A DNA stretch of 33,249 nucleotides from Negativicutes bacterium. GTDB lineage: Bacteria > Bacillota > Negativicutes > Anaeromusales > Anaeromusaceae. Below the pieces are notes generated by a model that was not told the origin of the DNA, searched no databases, and saw only the letters and a list, made by a program, of their open reading frames with translations. Positions 15,925 through 27,311 of this stretch are shown here, in pieces. The position numbers and the translations under genes were made by a program. The stretch is taken from contig SAAJ01000034.1 of assembly GCA_009929485.1 (NCBI GenBank), positions 1 through 33,249 of the forward strand. Direction: 5' to 3'. How positions within the stretch are numbered: position 1 is the stretch's first letter; every line of letters starts with the position of its first letter.

Positions 15925-17015
15925 TGAGAAAGGAAAAAATGATCGAACAGATTATTGCGTCAGTAGGCCCGATGGATGCAGCGGCGTTAGAACGCTGCCA
16001 AAGGCGCTTAGATAACTTGACTAAGCCACTAGGGAGCTTGCATCATTTGGAGTTTTTAGCGTTAAAATTAGCTGGCGTAACAGGGCAGTATCGTCCGGCT
16101 TTGCAACAGAAGCAGGCTGTGTTGGTTGTGGCGGCGGATCATGGCCTTGTAAAGGCGCTGTGCAAAGAGGGCAAAACAACAGCGCAGCGTGTTGCCGACG
16201 CTTGCCGCGTGGACAGTCCGCTGCACGTTTTTGCAGCGAAAAATGCTGCCGAAGTGGTCCTGGTGAATGCGGGTATGCGCGAAAAATTTGTACACGAGCG
16301 GTTGCAGCAGGCGGCCGTGGCTTTTGGAACTTGCGATTGGCGTCAAGGACCGGCGATGAAGGAAGATCTGGTTTTGAAGGCGCTTTGTTTAGGAATCTCT
16401 CTGGCGCAGGCGGAAGCGGACAAAGGCGTGCGGATTTTAGGTCTGGGCAGTATTGCCAAAGGCGGTATGCTTTCTGCATTGATTTTGGCAACTGTTTTGG
16501 GAGGGGGCGTCCCAGTTTCGCTGCGACAGCAAGCGGCTGCAAGCGAGAGGGCCGCGAATCAGTTGGCATTGGTGGAAGAAGCTCTTGTTTTATGGAATGG
16601 AGAAACCGATGCAAGGGCTGTGCTAGGTCATTTCGGCGGCTTAGAAACGGCCGTTTTATGTGGGGCGATTTTAGGCGGAGCAGCTAGAGGCATGTTGTTG
16701 GTTCTTGACGGGCTTGAGACGGCTGCGGCTGCCTTAGCGGCGGCGCAAATGCAGCCGTTGGTAAAGAACTATCTGATTGCGCCACATGTTGCTGCGGAAC
16801 CTGGATTTCAGGAAATGTTATTTTTGATGGGGCTGCCAAGCTACTTGCAATTGCAGTTGCAGCAAAGCGAAGGTATTGGCGCTGTACTGGGAATGTCTCT
16901 TTTGCGGGCGTCTTTGCATATGCTGAATGATATGAGAACCTTTGGAGAAGCGGCTGTGGCGGTGGCCCAGGACGGGCCGGGGGCTGAGCGGCAGAGTCAT
17001 GCAGTACGAGACTAA
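15924..17015 (+). CDS. arsB: Divergent CobT homologue, ArsB-like partner
   Basis: A second CobT-family protein of 363 residues, coupled to the first by a TAATG overlap with a GAGGAGGGG ribosome site. Shared family segments are NLTKPLGSLHHLE, AADHGLVK, CDWRQGPAMKED, HFGGLETAVLCGAILGGA and SEGIGAVLGM, which keeps the catalytic-position glutamate (about residue 316). Two parts are degenerate relative to its neighbour: the GEMGIGNTT loop is replaced by GLGSIAKGGML near residue 173, and the YPIETTAQM substrate segment after ADHG is missing. Such loss in one copy fits a heterodimer in which this subunit is specialised. The expected partner is the preceding gene. Confidence 0.8.
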   Translation: MRKEKMIEQIIASVGPMDAAALERCQRRLDNLTKPLGSLHHLEFLALKLAGVTGQYRPALQQKQAVLVVAADHGLVKALCKEGKTTAQRVADACRVDSPLHVFAAKNAAEVVLVNAGMREKFVHERLQQAAVAFGTCDWRQGPAMKEDLVLKALCLGISLAQAEADKGVRILGLGSIAKGGMLSALILATVLGGGVPVSLRQQAAASERAANQLALVEEALVLWNGETDARAVLGHFGGLETAVLCGAILGGAARGMLLVLDGLETAAAALAAAQMQPLVKNYLIAPHVAAEPGFQEMLFLMGLPSYLQLQLQQSEGIGAVLGMSLLRASLHMLNDMRTFGEAAVAVAQDGPGAERQSHAVRD

Positions 17016-17152
17016 AAACACTGAAAAACATAGGAACGCAGCACTAGCTTAATGAAGAAATGCGGGCAGGATTGTCTAAGGTTGACGGCGAATTTTTATT
17101 ATACCTGTTATAAGTGTAAATATTTTAGTATGCCTTTAAAGGAGGCGAAACC
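17016..17152. other. Intergenic stretch before the FliG-like gene
   Basis: No gene. It contains TTGACG at 17082 and AT-rich TATTATACC and TATAAG stretches at 17097-17114, but no pair with the normal 16-18 base spacing, so a promoter is likely yet not placed. AAAGGAGG precedes the ATG at 17153. No terminator hairpin was seen after arsB. Confidence 0.5.
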
Positions 17153-18076
17153 ATGGAAACGCAATGTGAAAAAATGTCGATGGCGTGGGCTATGACTTGT
17201 TTTTCCGCTGAGGAAGCGGCGAAGTGGATGGGACGGCTTACGTTGGAAGTACAAACTAAGTGGCTGTTGGCCTTAGACGAGTTGTCTCCGGAAATGTTGC
17301 CGGAAGAGATCCGGGAGAGTTGGCAAGATTTTTCCTCGTTGCGCATATTTGGGCAACCGGTTCGGCAATTAGGGGCGGTATTGATGGCGATGGCCCTGCG
17401 CCGGGGAGACTCGGAAACATTGCGTCTCATGGACCGTTTAGAGGAACTTCGTCCGGGAATCCGCAGCCGCATGCGCTCGCATGTTTTGTTTTTTGAGGAA
17501 CTTCAGGGGATGCGGGATCGCGATCTTCAAGAAGTGTTGCGTCGTGAAGGGCTGCATCCATCTCTTATGTTTGGCACTAGCGAAGAGCTGTGCGCGAAAT
17601 TGCTGCGCAATGTTTCGCGTCGGGCTGCCTCGGATGTGGCGAATACGCTGCCGCCGCCGGAGAAACGGGAAGAATCGGTTGCGGTGCGTCAGCGCAAGGT
17701 GGCGTTTACGCAGGTGGTATTGTCCTTAATGGAAGCAGGAGATATATTGGGGCCGGCTCATGTTTTAACTAAAGATGAAGGCTGGCAGCTGCTGGAGCTG
17801 CGTAATGAAGCTTCTGGTTGGCTCAAAACCAGAAGCGATGAAGAATTGGCTTCGTTTTTACGAGATCGCCTGCAATGGGTGGATGTGGCGATCTTGTTGA
17901 GGTTAAGCAGCGGCGCGGAAGCCAAGCTGCTGCAAGAGGTGCTGGATGAGGCCTCGTGGAAGATGCTGCAGGAATTGGTGGAAGCGGAAACCGAAGCGAC
18001 TACCAGCCGCGGTCTTGATGGCTTGCGACGCATGTGCCTAGAAATAAGGCGCGATGCAGAAGAAACCGAGGAATAA
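17153..18076 (+). CDS. Stand-alone FliG-like protein
   Basis: A 307-residue acidic, helical protein that matches the armadillo-like middle and C-terminal repeats of the flagellar rotor protein FliG. The clearest stretch is residues ~105-200: HVLFFEELQGMRDRDLQEVL, then LLRNVSRRAASDVAN and a helix ending in LSLMEAGDI, which follow the FliG pattern of a Phe-Glu-Asp helix, an N-(M/V)-S-x-R-A-A motif and an E-x-G-E/D-I end. A further FliG-like repeat follows near 210-290. The EHPQ motif of FliG is absent, and there are no flagellar genes around it. It may be a rotor paralogue, an MgtE-N-like regulator or a scaffold; function unknown. No membrane segment or signal peptide is visible. Confidence 0.65.
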   Translation: METQCEKMSMAWAMTCFSAEEAAKWMGRLTLEVQTKWLLALDELSPEMLPEEIRESWQDFSSLRIFGQPVRQLGAVLMAMALRRGDSETLRLMDRLEELRPGIRSRMRSHVLFFEELQGMRDRDLQEVLRREGLHPSLMFGTSEELCAKLLRNVSRRAASDVANTLPPPEKREESVAVRQRKVAFTQVVLSLMEAGDILGPAHVLTKDEGWQLLELRNEASGWLKTRSDEELASFLRDRLQWVDVAILLRLSSGAEAKLLQEVLDEASWKMLQELVEAETEATTSRGLDGLRRMCLEIRRDAEETEE

Positions 18077-18106
18077 AATGCGGATTTTTGAACAAGAGAG
18101 AGTAAG

Positions 18107-18160
18107 GTTTACGGAGAACGGAACTCAGAGTAACAGAGTAACAGAGGAAAAGCCAGAGAG
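18107..18160. repeat. Reverse copy of the CTCTGTTACTCTGTG dispersed repeat
   Basis: The plus strand reads ACGGAGAACGGAACTCAGAG, then TAACAGAGTAACAGAGGAAA and AGCCAGAGAG, the reverse complement of the tracts at 13971-14024 and 18315-18362 with small differences. Adjacent DNA (18170-18198) holds a copy of a second short repeat, AACAAGAGAACCGGAGTAAC, that recurs at 19181-19210 and 30553-30583 in reverse orientation. Confidence 0.6.
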
Positions 18161-18233
18161 AATAAGATTGAACAAGAGAACCGGAGTAACTGAGGGTGCG
18201 AATGAGGGCTATGGTTTATAAAAATTAGACGCG

Positions 18234-18278
18234 AAAAAAGCTGCGGGCAACCTGCCTCTAGGTCGCCGCAGCTTTTTT
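18234..18278. terminator. Bidirectional terminator between the FliG-like and ttcA genes
   Basis: A 13-bp stem, AAAAAAGCTGCGG (18234-18246) against CCGCAGCTTTTTT (18266-18278), with a small inner CCT/AGG pairing. It has T-runs on both strands and sits between convergent genes. Confidence 0.88.
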
Positions 18279-18314
18279 ATAGTTTGGGAAATTTTTTAAA
18301 TCTTCCATCTGTAT

Positions 18315-18362
18315 CCCTCTGGCTTTTCTCTGTTACTCTGTGTGAATCGTGCTTCTGCGTTT
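18315..18362. repeat. Copy of the CTCTGTTACTCTGTG dispersed repeat
   Basis: Reads CCCTCTGGCTTTTCTCTGTT, ACTCTGTG and CTGCGTTTTTTA, and ends at the stop codon of the minus-strand ttcA-like gene. It matches the copy that ends at the stop of the PII gene at 13971-14024. Confidence 0.6.
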
Positions 18363-18363
18363 T

Positions 18364-19170
18364 TTAGTTCTTATCTTTAATTTGCTTGTTCCAAAAGAGC
18401 AGATTTTTTTCTTTTAATTCTGAGCGGGTAGCTTCTTTGGGCCAGAGTTCATGTACGGAGTCTTCGCGCATGGCGGCGGCCAAATGGTCGTAAATGGCTG
18501 GATTTTGCAAAGCTAGAGAAGCGATGAGTTCCTTAGTGGCTTGGCGCTGCGTTTTGCCGTTAAAAGGGCAAGGGTTGGGGATGGGTTCTTGACCGTGCAG
18601 CGTCCAGGCCTCACGCAGTTCCTCTTCGCGAAAAAAAAGCAAGGGGCGAATTACGGTGACGCCACTGCGTTCTAAGATTGTTTTCGGTAGAAACGTGCCA
18701 ATTTGCCCGGAATGAAGAAGGTTCATCAGCAGGGTTTCTACGGCATCATCGTGATGATGTGCATAAGCGACTTTTTGAAAGCTGTGTTCGGCGGCAAAAC
18801 GGTTAATGGCGCCGCGACGGAAAAAGGCGCAAGTAAAGCAAGGATCTTTTCCGTGGTTTTCTTCAATGATGGAGGCAATGTCCGCCTGAATAAAATGAAA
18901 GGGAATCTCCAGTTTGGCGCAAAAAGAGGCTAATGTTTCCTGAGGGAAGTTTGGAGCAAAGCCGGCGTCAAGGGTCAGCGCCGCCAGTTCAAAACGCTTG
19001 GCCGAAACTTTTTGCAGCGCCGCTAGGGCAAAGGCTAAAAATAGGCTGTCTTTGCCGCCGGATAGGCCGATGAGGATGCGGTCGCCCTCCTCAATCAGAT
19101 CAAATTCAAGGACGCCGCGCAGCAGGCGGCTGAAATAGGCTTTAGGCAAGTTGTGAATTGTCGTCGTCAT
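18364..19170 (-). CDS. ttcA: TtcA-like tRNA 2-thiolation ATPase
   Basis: A PP-loop ATPase of 268 residues related to TtcA, which thiolates a cytidine in tRNA using a 4Fe-4S cluster. Near residue 34 there is the ATP site GLSGGKDSLFLA. Cysteines that could hold the cluster occur in DPCFTCAFFRRGA (two, spaced CxxC, near residue 115) and in NPCPFNGKTQRQ near 200. KVAYAHHHDDAVETLLMN is also typical of the family. The ribosome site before the ATG is weak (GGAGGG, 12 bases). TilS and other PP-loop thiolases are less likely because of the three-cysteine pattern. It is transcribed towards the FliG-like gene and alone. Confidence 0.8.
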   Translation of the reverse strand: MTTTIHNLPKAYFSRLLRGVLEFDLIEEGDRILIGLSGGKDSLFLAFALAALQKVSAKRFELAALTLDAGFAPNFPQETLASFCAKLEIPFHFIQADIASIIEENHGKDPCFTCAFFRRGAINRFAAEHSFQKVAYAHHHDDAVETLLMNLLHSGQIGTFLPKTILERSGVTVIRPLLFFREEELREAWTLHGQEPIPNPCPFNGKTQRQATKELIASLALQNPAIYDHLAAAMREDSVHELWPKEATRSELKEKNLLFWNKQIKDKN

Positions 19171-19180
19171 TTCGCTGTCG

Positions 19181-19210
19181 TACCCTCCGGTTACTCCGTT
19201 ACTCTTGTTT
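19181..19210. repeat. Copy of the AACAAGAG-CGGAGT-GAGGGT repeat (reverse)
   Basis: Plus strand TACCCTCCGGTTACTCCGTT followed by ACTCTTGTTT, the reverse complement of the tract at 18170-18198. A third copy lies at 30553-30583. This one covers the weak ribosome-site region of the ttcA-like gene. Confidence 0.5.
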
Positions 19211-19249
19211 GCTTTTCTTTATTATACAGCCTGGCGTCAAGGTACGGGG

Positions 19250-19278
19250 TTACGGAAAAGGCTGGAATAAGGTATAAT
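19250..19278 (+). promoter_or_regulatory. Probable promoter of the pyrophosphatase gene
   Basis: TTACGG at 19250-19255, a 17-base spacer and a consensus TATAAT at 19273-19278, 56 bases before the start codon. The -35 box is weak; the -10 box is perfect. Confidence 0.6.
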
Positions 19279-19333
19279 AAAACTAATTGCATTTTTTTGC
19301 AGGCAAACCAGAACGAGGAGTGTTGATTCGATT

Positions 19334-20968
19334 ATGGCGAAACCGATTTATGCTATTGGACATCGTAATCCGGACACGGATTCGATTTGTGCTGCTATTG
19401 GCTATGCGCATTTAAAGCAAGCGCTGGGGGAAAATGTGGTAGCGGCCCGGGCTGGCAAGATTAATGCCGAAACAAAGTATGCCTTAGAACACTTCCGCCT
19501 AGAGGAACCGCTGCTGCTGCCGGACCTCAATCCGCGGGTAAAAGATATTATGTGCACCGATTACCTTTCAGTGGCTCCGGAAACGACGCTGCGTGAACTA
19601 GGGAAACTGATGCAATGCGGCAATGTCAAATCGGTGCCTGTTGTAGTCGGGGACAATCAACTGGTCGGTATTTTATCAGTAAGTGATTTGGCAAAATTGT
19701 ATTTTAACGAACTGCAGATGCCGGATGATTTGGCGGAAAGCGGCGTAGATTATGCGGCGGTGCAGCGTGTGCTGGACGCTAAAGTACTTTGCGGCGACGA
19801 TTTGCTGAAGCGTACGTTGGCTGGGCGGGTGCGCATCGCTTCGGGAACGTCGGCGGCTGTGTCTCGCGTCATTAAGGCGGGAGATATTGTGCTGACGGCG
19901 GATCGCCGGGAAGCGCATTTGTCTTGTTTGGATTTGAATGTAGGCGCCTTGGTGGTTACTGGAGACTATGCGGTGGATGAGGAAGTATTGGCAAAAGCGA
20001 AGCAACAAGGTGTGCTTGTGCTGCAAACAGCCTATGACACGTATACTTCGGCGCGGCTCATTAATCAGAGTACGCCGGTGAGGGAGATCATGCAAGGCAA
20101 AGTGCTTTCTTTCAAACCTACCGATTTGATTAACGATATCACAGGACCCATTGCGGCGACTAACTACCGTAATTATCCAGTAGTGGAAAATGGTCGTTTG
20201 GTGGGCCTGGTGGATCGGGACAAGCTGATCATGCCGGAACCGGAGCGGGTTATTTTGGTGGATCATAATGAAACAGCGCAAGCGGTGGAAGGCATTGAAG
20301 AGGCGAAGATTCTAGAAATCATTGACCATCACCGTTTGGGCGGGCTGACAACCAGCGAGCCCATTCTGATTCGGCAAGAGCCTGTGGGCTGTACGTCGAC
20401 CATTGTAGCTAATATGTATTGGAATTTAGAGATTGATATTCCCAAGGAAATTGCCGGCGTGCTCTTGTCCGCCATTATTTCCGATACGGTGCTCTTTAAG
20501 TCGCCTACGGCAACCGCTGTGGATCGCCAGGCTGCGGAAAAGCTGGCGGCTATTGCGGGGGTTTCGTTGGAAGAGTATGGCATGGCTATGCTGAAAGCGG
20601 GTTCCGGGCTGCAGGATATGACGCCGCCGGAGATTACGCAAACAGACTTGAAGGAATTTCGCATGGGCGATTACCGCATGACCATTGCGCAGCTGTCGGT
20701 GATGGATGTGAGCGAGGTGCTGGCGTTGCGTCAGGAACTGCTGCACAGCATGGAGCAGATTCGGGCCAAGGGCGGCTATGACATGGCGCTTTTGATGATC
20801 ACCGATATTTTGACTGAAGCAACGCATTTGGCCTATGTCGGCCAGCCGGTGGAATTGATTGAACGAGCTTTTGGCAGCAAAGGCGAAGAGCAGGTAGTGT
20901 ATCTGCCAGGTGTTATGTCACGCAAAAAGCAAATTGTGCCTCCTTTGACAGAAGCGGCCAAAGTATAA
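19334..20968 (+). CDS. ppaC: Manganese-dependent inorganic pyrophosphatase with CBS and DRTGG domains
   Basis: Hydrolyses pyrophosphate to phosphate in the cytoplasm. The 544 residues hold the DHH/DHHA2 family II catalytic parts at both ends: metal ligands in IGHRNPDTDSICAA (residues 6-19), VDHNE near 316, IIDHHRLGG near 334, and the C-terminal SRKKQIVPPL segment. The insert of about 240 residues carries two CBS repeats (CTDYLSVAPETTLRELGKLM and REIMQGKVLSFKPTD) separated by a DRTGG-type domain. Known enzymes of this type are inhibited by AMP and ADP and activated by ATP or diadenosine polyphosphates through the insert. AGGAG lies 12 bases before the ATG. Confidence 0.95.
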   Translation: MAKPIYAIGHRNPDTDSICAAIGYAHLKQALGENVVAARAGKINAETKYALEHFRLEEPLLLPDLNPRVKDIMCTDYLSVAPETTLRELGKLMQCGNVKSVPVVVGDNQLVGILSVSDLAKLYFNELQMPDDLAESGVDYAAVQRVLDAKVLCGDDLLKRTLAGRVRIASGTSAAVSRVIKAGDIVLTADRREAHLSCLDLNVGALVVTGDYAVDEEVLAKAKQQGVLVLQTAYDTYTSARLINQSTPVREIMQGKVLSFKPTDLINDITGPIAATNYRNYPVVENGRLVGLVDRDKLIMPEPERVILVDHNETAQAVEGIEEAKILEIIDHHRLGGLTTSEPILIRQEPVGCTSTIVANMYWNLEIDIPKEIAGVLLSAIISDTVLFKSPTATAVDRQAAEKLAAIAGVSLEEYGMAMLKAGSGLQDMTPPEITQTDLKEFRMGDYRMTIAQLSVMDVSEVLALRQELLHSMEQIRAKGGYDMALLMITDILTEATHLAYVGQPVELIERAFGSKGEEQVVYLPGVMSRKKQIVPPLTEAAKV

Positions 20969-21003
20969 GCTAAGCGTGCAAAGTAGTAAAAAAAAGGTTA
21001 GCG

Positions 21004-21041
21004 GCGGACCAACGTCAACGTAGAGTGTGGCGTTGGTCCGC
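21004..21041. other. Hairpin between ppaC and the YedE-type gene
   Basis: An 11-bp perfect stem, GCGGACCAACG (21004-21014) against CGTTGGTCCGC (21031-21041), with a 16-base loop. No T-run follows on the plus strand; an A-run precedes it (20989-20996), so the T-run is on the minus strand. It could be a terminator for antisense transcription or an mRNA structure before the next gene. Confidence 0.55.
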
Positions 21042-21070
21042 TCTATCGATTGTAGGAGTTGTGTTATATA

Positions 21071-22123
21071 GTGTGGATTTTGCTGACAGGATTAATTTTC
21101 GGTTTAGGGGCGGTACTGCTGGTGGCGCAAGGAAATCCGGGGAATTACGGCTTTTGCGCAGCCTGCCATTTGCGGGATATTGCCGGTGCATTGGGCTTAC
21201 ATAAGGCAGGGACGCTGCAGTATGCGCGGCCTGAAATTCTGGGCATTATTTTAGGCGCTGCCGTTATGGCGGCTTTTCGCGGCGAGCATCGTGTGCGCGG
21301 CGGTTCGAAACCAATGATTCGGTTTTTCTTAGGTATGGTCATGATGATCGGCGCCCTGGCATTTCTTGGCTGCCCCCTTCGGGGCATTTTGCGCTTGGCC
21401 GGCGGCGATTTGAACGGCTTAACCGGCTTGGCTGGCTTTGCCAGCGGTATTGGCGCGGGCATTTGGTTTTTGAAACGGGGCTATAATTTAGGCCGCTCCC
21501 ATTCGCTGGAGAGCAGCGCCTGGAAACCGGCTGGCTATGCGACGCCGTTGGCGGCTGTCGTACTAGCTGTTCTTGTTTTTGTCGGCGGCGCCGGAGTGCT
21601 GGCCTTTAGTAAAAGCGGCCCTGGGTCCATGCATGCCCCGATTGTGATGAGCTTGGTTTTTGGCTTGCTGGCCGGGGTGGCGGCGCAAAAAACGAGAATG
21701 TGTCTTTCCGGGGGGATTCGGGATTTTATTTTAGTGAAAGATACCTACTTGCTGAAAATCTATGGCGTGCTTTTTTTAGCCGCCTTGGCGGGTAATTTAG
21801 CTTTTGGCTTTTTTAAGCTTGGTTTTGATGCGCAGCCGTTGGCGCATACCATGCATTTGTGGAATTTTTTAGGACTGATGCTGGTGGGCTTGGCGGCTAC
21901 GCTAGCAGGAGGCTGCCCTTTACGGCAGCTGATCCAGGCTGGCGAAGGCAATCTGGATGCTGCTGCCTGCGTGCTGGGCATGCTGGCGGGAGCGGCAGTG
22001 GCCCATGGTTTGAATACAGCTGGAAGCCCGGCTGGGCTGGCTTGGAACGGGCAAGTAGCGGTAGCGGCTGGCCTCGTTGTTACAGCGGCCATCGGCTATT
22101 TGCATTGTAAAGAAGCGGTCTAA
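21071..22123 (+). CDS. yedE: YedE-family membrane protein linked to selenium/sulfur uptake
   Basis: A hydrophobic protein of about 350 residues with nine to ten membrane segments, of the YeeE/YedE family. Conserved cysteine-bearing motifs at the membrane are NYGFCAACHLRDIAGALGLH (residues ~26-45), FLGCPLRGILRLAGGDLNG, QKTRMCLSGGIRDF and LAGGCPLRQLIQAGEGNLDA. The family includes thiosulfate carriers and a branch tied to selenium metabolism; the first motif is like the selenium branch. GTG at 21071 is chosen because a TTG at 21059 touches the AGGAG site. The TusA-like gene follows 15 bases later. Confidence 0.85.
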   Translation: MWILLTGLIFGLGAVLLVAQGNPGNYGFCAACHLRDIAGALGLHKAGTLQYARPEILGIILGAAVMAAFRGEHRVRGGSKPMIRFFLGMVMMIGALAFLGCPLRGILRLAGGDLNGLTGLAGFASGIGAGIWFLKRGYNLGRSHSLESSAWKPAGYATPLAAVVLAVLVFVGGAGVLAFSKSGPGSMHAPIVMSLVFGLLAGVAAQKTRMCLSGGIRDFILVKDTYLLKIYGVLFLAALAGNLAFGFFKLGFDAQPLAHTMHLWNFLGLMLVGLAATLAGGCPLRQLIQAGEGNLDAAACVLGMLAGAAVAHGLNTAGSPAGLAWNGQVAVAAGLVVTAAIGYLHCKEAV

Positions 22124-22138
22124 GGAGGAAACTGTGCG

Positions 22139-22351
22139 ATGAAGCGACTGGATATGAGAGGACTTAGCTGTCCCATTCCATTGATGAAAACCAAAGAAGC
22201 CATGGATGCCGGGGCAGTGGAACTTGAAGTCTTGGTGGATGAACCGGCGGCTTGGGAAAATATTGGCAAGCTGGCCGCCTCTCAAGGCTGGCAATGGATT
22301 TGTGCCGCCGGAGAGGGCGAATGGACGCTGACACTGCGCAAAAATGTCTAA
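22139..22351 (+). CDS. TusA-like sulfur/selenium carrier protein
   Basis: A 70-residue protein of the TusA/SirA/YedF family. The active-site motif is complete: LDMRGLSCPIPLMKTKEAM, with the single cysteine in a CPxP context that carries persulfide or selenium in this family. The last half forms the usual beta-alpha-beta fold. It is in an operon with the YedE-type membrane protein (AAGGAGG before the ATG), so it is the likely first acceptor of the transported species. Whether this is sulfur or selenium cannot be decided from the protein. Confidence 0.88.
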   Translation: MKRLDMRGLSCPIPLMKTKEAMDAGAVELEVLVDEPAAWENIGKLAASQGWQWICAAGEGEWTLTLRKNV

Positions 22352-22381
22352 AAAGGCGAAGGATACCTTGGAATCCTGGCG

Positions 22382-22410
22382 TTAAGCGGCATTTTTTGCT
22401 ATACTATATT
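22382..22410 (+). promoter_or_regulatory. Possible promoter before the DUF3343 gene
   Basis: TTAAGC (22382-22387), a 17-base spacer and TATATT (22405-22410). The -35 box is poor. It would serve the DUF3343 gene and pcrA. Confidence 0.4.
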
Positions 22411-22451
22411 AGTTAAGGCGGATCGATTCGTAGAAGAAAAGAGGAGACACG

Positions 22452-22685
22452 ATGCCGTATTGGGTAATCACGTTTCCTTCGGTGTATCAGGCGTATCGGG
22501 CGGAAAAACTGTTGCTCCAGGCAGGATTGCCTGGAAAGCTGATCGCGGTGCCGCGACAGCTAAGCGGTTCTTGTGAAGGTTTGGCAATGCGCCTGGATTC
22601 GGAAGAGGCGGCGCGTCAAGCGGTAGAACGTTTAAAGCAGGCCGGAGTGCCGTTGTTGAAGGAAGCGTTTTCGATTGCAGAATGA
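22452..22685 (+). CDS. DUF3343 (putative Se/S carrier-like) protein
   Basis: A 77-residue protein of the DUF3343 type, which the family databases describe as putative Se/S carrier-like. Visible features are the N-terminal YWVITFPSVYQAYRAEKLLL, then LPGKLIAVPRQLSGSCEGLA with a conserved-context cysteine, and a C-terminal helix. It follows the YedE/TusA pair by 100 bases and precedes pcrA by 15 bases. The neighbourhood supports a Se/S trafficking role, but no biochemical function is established to my knowledge. Confidence 0.75.
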   Translation: MPYWVITFPSVYQAYRAEKLLLQAGLPGKLIAVPRQLSGSCEGLAMRLDSEEAARQAVERLKQAGVPLLKEAFSIAE

Positions 22686-22700
22686 GGAGGACAAAACGTC

Positions 22701-26944
<4,244 letters not shown>

Positions 26945-26949
26945 AAATG

Positions 26950-26958
26950 TGCTATAAT
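26950..26958 (+). promoter_or_regulatory. Extended -10 promoter of the gatCAB operon
   Basis: TGCTATAAT at 26950-26958, a TG-n-TATAAT extended -10 box just after the ligA stop. No good -35 box lies at the proper distance, which is usual for extended -10 promoters. It is 48 bases before the gatC start. Confidence 0.6.
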
Positions 26959-27005
26959 GAACCAATATACCCTTTAAACTGTCAAATAGGATGGTGAGAG
27001 TACAA

Positions 27006-27296
27006 ATGAAAATTGATAAACAAGACGTAGAAAAGGTGGCTCTCTTGTCGCGCCTGGAGTTTTCCGAAAGCGAACTAGAGACCTTTACCGGACAGCTCAA
27101 TTCCATTCTCGATTACGCGGAAATGATGGAAAACTTGGATGTGGCGGATGTCAAGCCGACGGCGCATGTACTGCCTTTGCAGAATGTGCTGCGTAAGGAT
27201 GAAGTGCGTCCTTCTTTGGATCATGATTTGGCGCTTTCTAATGCGCCGGAAGCCGAAGACGGCTACTTTAAGGTTCCTAAGATTGTAGAAGGTTAG
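27006..27296 (+). CDS. gatC: Asp-tRNA(Asn)/Glu-tRNA(Gln) amidotransferase subunit C
   Basis: A 96-residue belt-like subunit that stabilises GatA and GatB. It has the family start KIDKQDVEKVALLSRLEFSE, the middle LNSILDYAEMMENLD and the end APEAEDGYFKVPKIVEG. The frame is open from 26991, but GGTGAG at 26993-26998 is the ribosome site for the ATG at 27006. It leads the gatCAB operon. Confidence 0.95.
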   Translation: MKIDKQDVEKVALLSRLEFSESELETFTGQLNSILDYAEMMENLDVADVKPTAHVLPLQNVLRKDEVRPSLDHDLALSNAPEAEDGYFKVPKIVEG

Positions 27297-27311
27297 AAAG
27301 GGGCGATGAGC

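Noticed and set aside
16021-16614. 197-codon minus-strand frame opposite arsB
   Set aside because: Antisense shadow with low-complexity Pro/Ala composition.
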